Shown here piece after piece: positions 48,199 to 56,441 of a DNA stretch of 64,000 bases. The position numbers and the translations under genes are program-made. This stretch comes from Acetobacter estunensis (lineage in GTDB: Bacteria; Pseudomonadota; Alphaproteobacteria; Acetobacterales; Acetobacteraceae), in NCBI RefSeq assembly GCF_019083805.1, contig NZ_JAHRDV010000002.1, forward strand, positions 62,001-126,000, written 5' to 3'. The number at the start of each line of letters is the position of its first letter. Position 1 is the stretch's first letter. The notes beneath the pieces were generated by a model. The model saw only the letters and a list, made by a program, of their open reading frames with translations, searched no databases and was not told the DNA's origin.

Positions 48199-49620
48199 TC
48201 AAAGTGTTCCAACACGTAGCTGGCGGGCGAGTTCCCGCAGCGCATGAGTTGCCGCCTCATCAGGTGAGGCGAAGCGGTAATTGCCATTCAGCAACGAAAA
48301 CCGCTCCACGTTTATGTTCGTCAAATCGACCTCTTCGTCCACCACCAGTTCCGGCGGCAGATAATAAGGAACGGCGACGCCTTCGGCTTGCTCTGCGGCC
48401 CATTGTCCGGGCGTGCGTTCCAGCACCTGTCGATTCGAGTGCACGACGCCTGGCACGCCCACGGTCCAGCCGATCTTGTGCTGAATGGTGCCATGATGAC
48501 ACACGGAAAGACTCGCATGTTCCGCAAGGGCGATGGAATCCGTGATGGACAGACCGGATGCGTCGATCACCCGCTGCTCCCCATCGGGTGCGGACGGGCA
48601 CACGGCACGTCGTATCGCGGCGATTTCGGTCCGGTCACGCTCCACGGCCTGCACCATTTCATCGCGTGGGCGATAGGAATGGTTAGCGGGTAGGGAAAAG
48701 CCATCGAGCAGGATGGCGCTTTTCGGCCAATGACGGAGAATGCCCGTGCACAGGGCGACAAGAAAAGCCCGTTGGTTGGTGGCTGTGCGGTTGCCGGTGC
48801 GAACGCTGATCCACACCACAGGGAAACGCCCTCCGATCTGACCGATCAAGCGACGGAGACTGGGAGATACGGCTTGACGGGCGTGTGCGAGCACATCCAG
48901 TCGCGTCTGCCGATCGATATATGTCGAGCCAAAGCAGAACGTCACCTGTCCCGGCGCATTGGGCATGCGGTAGGGACCGAACCGTTCGACGGGCCAGTCT
49001 TTCAGCGCGGGTAGCAAGTCGCGCACATCTCCGAGCGGCTCCAGCAGGGAATAGAGCGTTACGGGTCCGCGCCAGTGTGGCAGGCGGGCAGCTTCCTGCA
49101 GGGCCGGCAATTGATTCCACAGCACATGCGCATAATTCTCGTCACCGCACAGCGCGATGGCAGCGTTTGCTGGGCGGAGGGACTGCCATTCGGGGCGGGC
49201 AAAGGCGGTCAGCGCCTCTGTGGCTTCTTCGGGTGTCAGGCTCCATACCCGGGATCCGAAGGTCAGGCCCGCGCCCAGTTCTGGCAGCAGCGCTGTGCTG
49301 ATGGGAAAGCCGTCACCGAGATTGGCGCTGGCCAGAATCAGTTCAGGCGCGTCGGGAAAACGAAAGAGCGTCTTGCGCTCATGGACGGTCCATGAATCGC
49401 CCGAGTGAATCATACGACCGGTGCGCGGGCAGGGGACGCGGAAGAACCAGCGCTCGAACAGTTCCCGCTGGTACCAGCGCAGATGCCGCTCCGAGGACCT
49501 ATCCTGTTGTGCAGTCACATAATTGAGGGTGCCTTGAAGGCCAGGCATCCGGTCGAGCATCTCTCTCCACAGGGCGCGGCCCTCGGGGGTATCGATATGC
49601 TCGATCCGGATGGAGGTCAT
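48199..49620 (-). CDS. Hypothetical protein, possible glycosyltransferase-61-like
   Basis: The 473-residue protein shows a DUF563/GT61-like order: a central region ending in CGDENYAHVLWNQLPALQEA (His and Trp context as in GT61), RFPVVWISVRTGNRTATNQRA and a late LAEHASLSVCHHGTIQHKIGW stretch. That order fits enzymes adding sugars to glycans, but the match is not strong. GAGGA lies upstream of ATG 49620. It lies between rsmB and rpe in the same direction, with glycan genes downstream. Confidence 0.55.
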   Translation of the reverse strand: MTSIRIEHIDTPEGRALWREMLDRMPGLQGTLNYVTAQQDRSSERHLRWYQRELFERWFFRVPCPRTGRMIHSGDSWTVHERKTLFRFPDAPELILASANLGDGFPISTALLPELGAGLTFGSRVWSLTPEEATEALTAFARPEWQSLRPANAAIALCGDENYAHVLWNQLPALQEAARLPHWRGPVTLYSLLEPLGDVRDLLPALKDWPVERFGPYRMPNAPGQVTFCFGSTYIDRQTRLDVLAHARQAVSPSLRRLIGQIGGRFPVVWISVRTGNRTATNQRAFLVALCTGILRHWPKSAILLDGFSLPANHSYRPRDEMVQAVERDRTEIAAIRRAVCPSAPDGEQRVIDASGLSITDSIALAEHASLSVCHHGTIQHKIGWTVGVPGVVHSNRQVLERTPGQWAAEQAEGVAVPYYLPPELVVDEEVDLTNINVERFSLLNGNYRFASPDEAATHALRELARQLRVGTL

Positions 49621-49631
49621 GATGTCTGTCC

Positions 49632-50987
49632 TCAGTCGGCCTTTACAAAACGGGCGGCGAAAAAACCATCCATTCCGCCGCGTTCCGGCCACATGCCGGG
49701 ATGTGTGCGCAACCAGCCTTCAGGGGTGAAAGATTCCGGAAGATCGGACAGTTCCTCCGGTGTGAAGGGTCGAGGCTGCAGCCCAAGTTTGCCCGCGATT
49801 TTGCGGGCCTGTTCCGGACCTTCTTCGGACTGGAGAGAGCACACCGCGTAAACCAGTCGGCCACCGGGTTTGAGCATGCGGGCAGCGGCGGCAAGAAGCA
49901 GTTCCTGTGACTCGACCAGTGCTTTCAGATCGCGCGGGCGCTTGATCCACAGCGCATCGGGATGGCGCCGCGCTGTGCCGGTGGCGGAACAGGGGGCGTC
50001 GAGCAGGATGGCGTCGAAGAGTTGTTCGGGTTGCCATGCGGCCGCATCGGCGCAGACAGTGTTCACATCCAGCCTAAGGCGCGCGATGTTTTCCTTCAGG
50101 CGCTCCATGCGCACCGGATCGCGCTCCAGAGCCGTGACCTGTGCGCCCGCGAGCGCCAGTTGCGCGGTCTTGCCGCCGGGAGCGGCGCACAGATCAGCCA
50201 CGCGTTCGCCCGGTTGAGCGGCCAGAAGGCGTGCAGGCAGACAGGCGGCGGCGTCCTGCACCCAGAATGTGCCTTCTTCGTAGCCTGCAATGTCCATGAC
50301 CCGTGTTCCGGCGGGAAGGCGAACAGAGCCGGTTGGCAACAGTTCTCCGCCTTCGGGGACGGGCGCCTCCGGACGCAAAGTGAGATCGAGAGGCGCTTCA
50401 TGGGAGAGGCCGCGCGCAATGGCTCGCACGGTTCCCGGGCCGAACGTCTTCCATGAGGTCCACAGCCATGCAGGGATATTGAGGCGTTCCTGATCCAGCC
50501 CTTCCAGCAGGGAGGCTCCCCCTGTCGCGATCTTTCGCAACACGGCGTTGGCCAGCCCCGCAAAGGGCGCCAGTCCGCGACGACGCATCAGATCGACCGT
50601 GGTGCCCACGGCGGCGTGCGGCGGCGTTTCGAGAAACAGGAGCTGGCAGGCACCGATAAGGAGCGCTATGCGCACCGGTTCGGGTGGTTCCTTGCGCAGG
50701 AAAGGTTCCAGCACGGCCATGAGCGTGCCGCGATGGCGCAGTGTGGCGGCGGCAAGACGATGGGCCGCTCCCCGGTCGCGCGCTTCGGCATCCTGTGCCG
50801 CAGGCGAACGCGCAAGCGTGGTTTCCAGCATGCGCCTGTTTTCGATCACGCCACTGACAATGTCGAAAGCGATGTCGCGTGTCGGATCGGCGGCGACGGG
50901 CCGGCTCCCTTTTGTGGGACGGGACTTACCGCTACGGCCGGCGGGCTTGCGGCGTGCGGATGAGGGCGCGCTTGACGGAATGTTCAT
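49632..50987 (-). CDS. rsmB: 16S rRNA (cytosine967-C5)-methyltransferase
   Basis: RsmB methylates C967 of 16S rRNA. The N-terminal ~150 residues form a NusB-like RNA-binding domain (AAHRLAAATLRHRGTLMAVL), followed by the methyltransferase: VADLCAAPGGKTAQLA (SAM), LLDAPCSATGTARRHPD (motif IV with catalytic Cys) and YAVCSLQSEEGPEQA (motif VI with second Cys). ATG 50987 gives 451 residues; an upstream start at 51026 is possible. The divergent unknown gene starts about 115 bases away. Confidence 0.93.
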   Translation of the reverse strand: MNIPSSAPSSARRKPAGRSGKSRPTKGSRPVAADPTRDIAFDIVSGVIENRRMLETTLARSPAAQDAEARDRGAAHRLAAATLRHRGTLMAVLEPFLRKEPPEPVRIALLIGACQLLFLETPPHAAVGTTVDLMRRRGLAPFAGLANAVLRKIATGGASLLEGLDQERLNIPAWLWTSWKTFGPGTVRAIARGLSHEAPLDLTLRPEAPVPEGGELLPTGSVRLPAGTRVMDIAGYEEGTFWVQDAAACLPARLLAAQPGERVADLCAAPGGKTAQLALAGAQVTALERDPVRMERLKENIARLRLDVNTVCADAAAWQPEQLFDAILLDAPCSATGTARRHPDALWIKRPRDLKALVESQELLLAAAARMLKPGGRLVYAVCSLQSEEGPEQARKIAGKLGLQPRPFTPEELSDLPESFTPEGWLRTHPGMWPERGGMDGFFAARFVKAD

Positions 50988-51102
50988 TGTTCCCGGTCTG
51001 AATGTGCTCGGGCCAGCACATGACACGTCATCGCCGTCGGTGCCAGCCGTTTTCCGTTCGATCCGTCATGATCCCATACCCTCAGGAGAACAGCCTTCCC
51101 TC

Positions 51103-52107
51103 ATGGAGATGCTTGCCGGGAACTCGTTTCTCTCTCATGCGCCTACAGAACTGCCGCTCTCACCCGGACTGCTGCTGTTTCTTCCCTCTACCAGTCCTGT
51201 GACGGGAGGCCTGCTTCTCAGATCGCATCGGCGACGTGAGTCGGAGCTTCTTCTGCCCAATCCTTTCGGGGCAGGTCTCTTCGTTACACCTGCTGATTCG
51301 CTGGAAGATCTCGGGTTCGTACCGACCGCCTTCGATCGCGTGCTGCTTCGGCAACTCGGAGCGGTCGAGGCGCCCGACTTCCTCGAAATGAGCGCGCTGA
51401 CGCTGTCTACGGCAGTGGCGGGCTTTGCGGGACGGGAAACGCAGGTTCTCGCGCGAAAAGCCAGAGCCGTGCAGGCCGAGCGTCAAAGCCGATTGCTGGC
51501 CTATGTGCAGACTCTTTTCGGCCCATGGGATGCGCGTCCCGATGTACCGGAGAGATTGGCGGCCATTCTCGTGCAGATGGGATTTCGTCCTTCCGAAGAT
51601 GCCCGGCGATTGTGCCCAGCCGTTCCGACCATGGAGCTTTTGAGACGTGAACTGGGGAGCGTGGAGGATTGTCTCGCCTGGACGGGTGGCGGCGTCATTT
51701 TTGAACGACTTGTGCGTGTTTCACGGCAGGTTCTTGCGCATTACGAAGCTGTCTATGCGGATATGAGGGCGCTTTTGCATGACAGAATGAGAATGAAGCG
51801 ATTGACTGCCGCCAATCTGCCCTATGCCGAGGAGCTGGCTCTTCTCCCGGGGTGGATACGGTTCTGTCACCTGCTGGGCGATACGGTACATGCCCACACG
51901 GCTTTTCATTTCCTTTCGGATATGGCGGCTTTGGCGATCATGCTCATGCATCGTCAGACAGCGGCAGCAGAGGGGCGGAGTTGGGCGAGCCGGTGGCAAA
52001 CGGCTGCGATCGACAGACCGGTTTCGGTGGATATGTCCCTCCATCTGGTCGAACGGAACGAACGACTGCTCCGCATGGCATTCCTTCATGTGCTGGAGGA
52101 CGTCTGA
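51103..52107 (+). CDS. Conserved-looking protein of unknown function
   Basis: The 334-residue protein has no motif I recognise. It is mainly helical in the second half (QVLAHYEAVYADMRALLHDR). The start is uncertain: ATG 51103 has AGGAG 14 bases upstream, and the open frame continues upstream into the antisense of rsmB. It lies directly upstream of another unknown gene in the same direction, probably an operon pair. Confidence 0.6.
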   Translation: MEMLAGNSFLSHAPTELPLSPGLLLFLPSTSPVTGGLLLRSHRRRESELLLPNPFGAGLFVTPADSLEDLGFVPTAFDRVLLRQLGAVEAPDFLEMSALTLSTAVAGFAGRETQVLARKARAVQAERQSRLLAYVQTLFGPWDARPDVPERLAAILVQMGFRPSEDARRLCPAVPTMELLRRELGSVEDCLAWTGGGVIFERLVRVSRQVLAHYEAVYADMRALLHDRMRMKRLTAANLPYAEELALLPGWIRFCHLLGDTVHAHTAFHFLSDMAALAIMLMHRQTAAAEGRSWASRWQTAAIDRPVSVDMSLHLVERNERLLRMAFLHVLEDV

Positions 52108-52108
52108 C

Positions 52109-53404
52109 ATGCGAGACAAGATTGATCTACCAGTCGTAATGTCTTCGAAAGCTGGCATGACGCCACCGTCGGATGCTGTTGTAACGCCAGTTTTCCTGTT
52201 GCTTCATCCGCTCTGGCCGCTTGTCGTGCCAGTGACGACATGGCGTGCATCAGTCGCGGAATCGGAAAAAGGTGTGCCGGATTCCCTGCTTGAGCCGCTC
52301 GCCATATGGGTGCTGGACTGCTTTCCACAGGCGAGTCTGGTTGAGCGTCTGATTCAGGCGGCGGACGGTCAGCACCTTCCTGAGCGCGATGCTGTCCACG
52401 AACCGGAGTGGGCCGATCCGATCCGCAGGGCTTCGGAATTGTTGTGGGCGCGGGCTGCCGATGTGCTGTCTCGGCCAGTTCCAGAGCAGGTGCTTAACGA
52501 GATCGCGGTTTCATCAGGCTTACGCACGAACGAAATAGAAGAAATTCTTCCTGCACTCGGGGTGATTTTTGCAAAGGCTGAATTTCTTTTTCCTCATCGG
52601 CGGGAAGCCGCTCCCGTCAGTCCGGATCGTGACGAATTCGAGGAAACATTGCGCGGATTGGCGATGGGAGGCAGTCGGTCATGGATGTACGGGCTGCTCG
52701 TGTTGCTGGCTTCACGCATTACTTGCGACATCGTTTTGCCGATTGCCCGGTCCGTGGCTCGTGAGTGCGGAATGGGGCGGACCCTTCTCGATGCGTGTGA
52801 TACCGCGCTGGTCAGCATCTTTGGGCGCTTCGAAGGCTTCTGCACGCAGGCGCAAGCGGCCATTGAGCGGGTAAAACCGGCCGAACGGGAGATGCGGCGT
52901 TGCGTTCCTTGGCTGGATGTTGCTGAACTGGCGTCTGTTCTGTCTCTGGTGAAGTTTGCCAATCGCTGCTCATTGCATGTGCTTCCGGCCGCGCGCCTCA
53001 AGGCAGCGGCCATACAGGCGGCGCGCGCGCAGTTTGCGCTACTGGTCAGTGAAGATCTTCTCATTCGATGGCCGGTTTCTGTCTGGCCGGATTCGCTACT
53101 GATCGCTTTCGAAGCCGGGAACAGACGGTTGCGTCATCTGGCGACATTGGGAAGCACATTGTCGCGCTCGGCAGAGTACCGGCCGGGGCTGGAACGGCTC
53201 GCGCGTCATTACACGGATGCGTCTCTCATCGGCCTTTCGTTTGTCGAACGGATCCGGACCGTCGAAATACTTTCGATGAGCACCACGCCATCAGGGCTTC
53301 TGACAGAATATCTGGCGCTTTTGCCGCCGTCACTGAACGCAGGCCGCAAGAAAAAGCCGGAGGTGCGGATATATCGCGATCCACGCCCATTGCTCGCGCT
53401 CTGA
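52109..53404 (+). CDS. Protein of unknown function
   Basis: The 431-residue protein is helical with several hydrophobic stretches but no clear membrane helix and no recognised domain. The start is supported by GGAGGA ~8 bases upstream of ATG 52109; the upstream gene stops at the base before, so the two are probably co-translated. Its C-terminal end (GRKKKPEVRIYRD) is basic. I could not assign a role. Confidence 0.6.
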   Translation: MRDKIDLPVVMSSKAGMTPPSDAVVTPVFLLLHPLWPLVVPVTTWRASVAESEKGVPDSLLEPLAIWVLDCFPQASLVERLIQAADGQHLPERDAVHEPEWADPIRRASELLWARAADVLSRPVPEQVLNEIAVSSGLRTNEIEEILPALGVIFAKAEFLFPHRREAAPVSPDRDEFEETLRGLAMGGSRSWMYGLLVLLASRITCDIVLPIARSVARECGMGRTLLDACDTALVSIFGRFEGFCTQAQAAIERVKPAEREMRRCVPWLDVAELASVLSLVKFANRCSLHVLPAARLKAAAIQAARAQFALLVSEDLLIRWPVSVWPDSLLIAFEAGNRRLRHLATLGSTLSRSAEYRPGLERLARHYTDASLIGLSFVERIRTVEILSMSTTPSGLLTEYLALLPPSLNAGRKKKPEVRIYRDPRPLLAL

Positions 53405-53428
53405 TGTTTTTGGGGATAAGAAAGAAGC

Positions 53429-56374
53429 TTATTCTGGCTGTGCAGCCGTGAGTTCAGGCTCTCGATATACGGAGTTCAAGGCCTCTTCCACGCGCTTGAG
53501 GCCCGTCATCAGACGTTCCCGGATGCGACCCAGCCGTCCCTCGTCCGTAATTTTCATGCCGGAGAGATCTTTGACGTAGAATACGTCCACCGCCCGCACG
53601 CCATAAGTGGTGATGTGGGCTGAGGAAATCTGCAGGCGCATATCGTTCAGAGCACTTGCGACGTCATGCAAAAGACCGGGGCGATCCCGCCCGTTGATTT
53701 CGATGACAGTGTGGGAATTGGAGGCCCGGTTGTCGATCACCACGCGGGGCGGAACATGGATTGCGCGGGTGCGGGAAAGGAGCTGTCCGGGCGAGATGGC
53801 TCGGTTGATTTCGTCCGTTATGTTGATTTTTCCGCGGAGCGCTTTTTCCGCGATGGCGGAAAGACGTGCGAGCCTATGAGGTTCATCGAACGCTTCGCCC
53901 GACGCATCCTGCACCCACAATGTATCGAGAGCCATGCCGTTCGTGAGCGTATGGATGCGGGCATCGACGATGGACGCGCCCGCCAGCGCCATGGCTCCGG
54001 CGATGGCGGCAAAGACGCCAGGATGATCCTGTGTATAGACCGTCACTTCCGTAACGCCGCGCGCCGGTAGCGGCTGGGTTTCGATTACGATAGGCGCCCC
54101 GCGCGCTTCCGCTTCGCGGATCAGGCTGGCGTGGCGCAGCAGGGTTTCCTGATCGAAGGACAGCCAGTAGCTGGCGTAACCCAGATCGAGAAAGTGGTCG
54201 ATGTCAGCTTGTGTCACGTCTTCTTCGGCCAGAAGTTCGGCCATCATGGATTTGCTGTGAGCGACGCGCGCGTCGCGTTCCGCTGTGGCGAGACCACCTT
54301 CGAGAACTTCAGCCACGCGGGTGTAAAGTTCGCGCAGGAGCGTGGCTTTCCACGCATTCCACACACGCGGACTAACGGCGCGCATGTCCACGATGGTGAG
54401 CAGAAGCAGCAGACGCAGTCGCTCGGGAGACTGCACGACATCGGCCACATCAAGGATCGTCTTAGGGTCGTCGATGTCGCGCTGGAAGGCTGTGTGGCTG
54501 AGCAGAAGGTGCTGCAGCACGAGCCACGACACGGTTTCGGTTTCTTCTCCCGAAAGACCGAGGCGGGGACACAGCTCCAGCGCCAGTTCGGAGCCAAGTT
54601 CCGAATGATCGCCACCGCGTCCCTTGGCGATGTCATGCATCATGACGGCCATGTAGAGCGCGCGTCGGGACTGGAGGTTGCGGGCCAGCTCGTAGGCGAC
54701 GGGAATCTCGTCGGCCATTGTGCCGTCTTCCACGCAGCGCAGGATACGCAGAGCCTCGATGGTGTGCTCGTCCACCGTGAAGATGTGGTACGTGTCGAAC
54801 TGCATCTGTCCGACGATGCGAGACCAGTCCGGGATCAGCGCGCCCCACAGCCCAGTCTCGTTGAGCACACGCAGCCAGTGGACATAATCGGGGCGACGGT
54901 CCGTCTCTTCCACCCGAGCCAGTTCACCCTTTGGTTCGGCACGAAGATGCGGCGGGCGGCGTGTTTGGCGTGCAGGACCGGGCCGCTCGTCGCACAAGAG
55001 ATTGAGGAAAATTTCGGAGGCGCGGGCATTGGTGCGAAGTGTGGAAGCCCGACGCTCCCAGCGGATGAGCTGCTGACGGGCGAGCGGGTGAACCGGCACA
55101 TGCCGGTTGCGAGACCAGTCCAGAAGTTCGAACATCTTGATGGGATCGGCTTCGAAGCTGACGCCCCGGTCAGCCAGGATCTGGCCATCGAGCAGGGTAA
55201 AGCCTGCTTCGCGCATGGCTTCGTCCGCTTTCATGACGTGGGCGGCGGGACCAAGGGCCACACGCACGATGGTCGGCTCCAGCACATGCGTGAGGCGCAT
55301 AACCTCCCGCACCGTCAGGAAATAGTGGCGCATGAAGCGTTCGACGCCATTCTGGCGACCGTGACGCGTGTACCCCATGCGACCGCCGAGCACGGGCTGC
55401 ATGTCGAATGTCAGACGATCTTCGCCGCGTCCTGCGACGTAATGCAGATGCAGACGGATGGACCACAGGAAATCCCATGACCTACGGGCACGGGCGGCTT
55501 CCTGCTCCGTGAGGAACCCCAGACGGGTGAATTCGGGCGCCAGCAGATCCGAGACGTGGCGTGTGCCGAACGTATAGCGGCACATCCAGTAGAGCGTCTG
55601 CATGTCACGCAGACCGCCGCGCCCTTCCTTGATGTTCGGCTCCACTAGATAGGGGCTTTCACCGAACCGGCGATGTCGTTCGGCACGCTCGCGGCGCTTG
55701 TCGGCAATGAAGCGCGCGGAGCCGGCCTCCACGCAGGCGACGATAAATCGCGCCTCGAACATGGCAAACAGGGCGAAGCTGCCGCTCAGCAGCCGGGCGT
55801 CCAGAAGGGCCGTGCGAACGGTCGTGTCCTGCTCGGCCTGCGCAATGCAATCATTGATCGAGCGGGTAGCATGGCCGACTTTCAGGCCAAGATCCCACAG
55901 AAAATAGAGAATGTACTCCACCAGCGTGAGCATGGGGGGAGAAGGTTCCTCGGGAGTGAGAAAGAGCAGATCGATGTCACTGAATGGTGCGAGAAGACCT
56001 TTACCATAGCCACCCGTCGCCGCGATGCAGATGCGACCGGCAACAGTGGGGGGACAGGACGTTGCCTGCGTGGCGAAGGTGAACAGCGCTTTCACCAGTT
56101 CGTCGGCATGAGCGGCGAGAAGTTTCGCTGCCTGCACGCCGCGTAGCTGCCGTGCCTCGAAGCGCTGGCGCACGTCGGCCTGATAACGCCCGAGATGGCG
56201 GCGGAAAATCGCCAGCGCATCGTCGCGTGTAGGCGGTTGGCCGTCTTTGCCTGCAGCTCGCAGAGCCTCGCTAAGGGATACGCTCAGCATTTCCGGCGTC
56301 AAAGCCTCATCTCCCGAAGTGAGAGAAGAAACGCCTGCAACTGCGGGACGGGTATCGACGTTGAGACGGGACAT
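53429..56374 (-). CDS. glnD: Bifunctional PII uridylyltransferase/uridylyl-removing enzyme
   Basis: GlnD senses glutamine and adds or removes UMP on PII proteins to control nitrogen assimilation. The nucleotidyltransferase part (about 110-330) has ATGGYGKGLLAPFSDIDLLF with D133 and D135. An HD phosphohydrolase domain includes MHDIAKGRGGDHSELG, and two C-terminal ACT domains are seen (DHPGVFAAIAGAMALAGASI and RDRPGLLHDVASALNDM). The 981-residue length is typical of alphaproteobacteria. Confidence 0.97.
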   Translation of the reverse strand: MSRLNVDTRPAVAGVSSLTSGDEALTPEMLSVSLSEALRAAGKDGQPPTRDDALAIFRRHLGRYQADVRQRFEARQLRGVQAAKLLAAHADELVKALFTFATQATSCPPTVAGRICIAATGGYGKGLLAPFSDIDLLFLTPEEPSPPMLTLVEYILYFLWDLGLKVGHATRSINDCIAQAEQDTTVRTALLDARLLSGSFALFAMFEARFIVACVEAGSARFIADKRRERAERHRRFGESPYLVEPNIKEGRGGLRDMQTLYWMCRYTFGTRHVSDLLAPEFTRLGFLTEQEAARARRSWDFLWSIRLHLHYVAGRGEDRLTFDMQPVLGGRMGYTRHGRQNGVERFMRHYFLTVREVMRLTHVLEPTIVRVALGPAAHVMKADEAMREAGFTLLDGQILADRGVSFEADPIKMFELLDWSRNRHVPVHPLARQQLIRWERRASTLRTNARASEIFLNLLCDERPGPARQTRRPPHLRAEPKGELARVEETDRRPDYVHWLRVLNETGLWGALIPDWSRIVGQMQFDTYHIFTVDEHTIEALRILRCVEDGTMADEIPVAYELARNLQSRRALYMAVMMHDIAKGRGGDHSELGSELALELCPRLGLSGEETETVSWLVLQHLLLSHTAFQRDIDDPKTILDVADVVQSPERLRLLLLLTIVDMRAVSPRVWNAWKATLLRELYTRVAEVLEGGLATAERDARVAHSKSMMAELLAEEDVTQADIDHFLDLGYASYWLSFDQETLLRHASLIREAEARGAPIVIETQPLPARGVTEVTVYTQDHPGVFAAIAGAMALAGASIVDARIHTLTNGMALDTLWVQDASGEAFDEPHRLARLSAIAEKALRGKINITDEINRAISPGQLLSRTRAIHVPPRVVIDNRASNSHTVIEINGRDRPGLLHDVASALNDMRLQISSAHITTYGVRAVDVFYVKDLSGMKITDEGRLGRIRERLMTGLKRVEEALNSVYREPELTAAQPE

Positions 56375-56441
56375 GCGATCAGGTCTGGCTCGGCAAGAGA
56401 GGGATCAGAACTTTCATTCTCCGACGGAACGCGCCTTCGCT

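Noticed and set aside
50548-51102. N-terminal extension of the unknown gene at 51103
   Set aside because: It lies antisense to rsmB, is Ser/Arg-rich and lacks protein-like features.
54131-55480. Long open frame on the plus strand opposite glnD
   Set aside because: High-GC genes create long antisense frames; the composition is rich in His, Arg and Gly, with no motif, and glnD is unmistakable.
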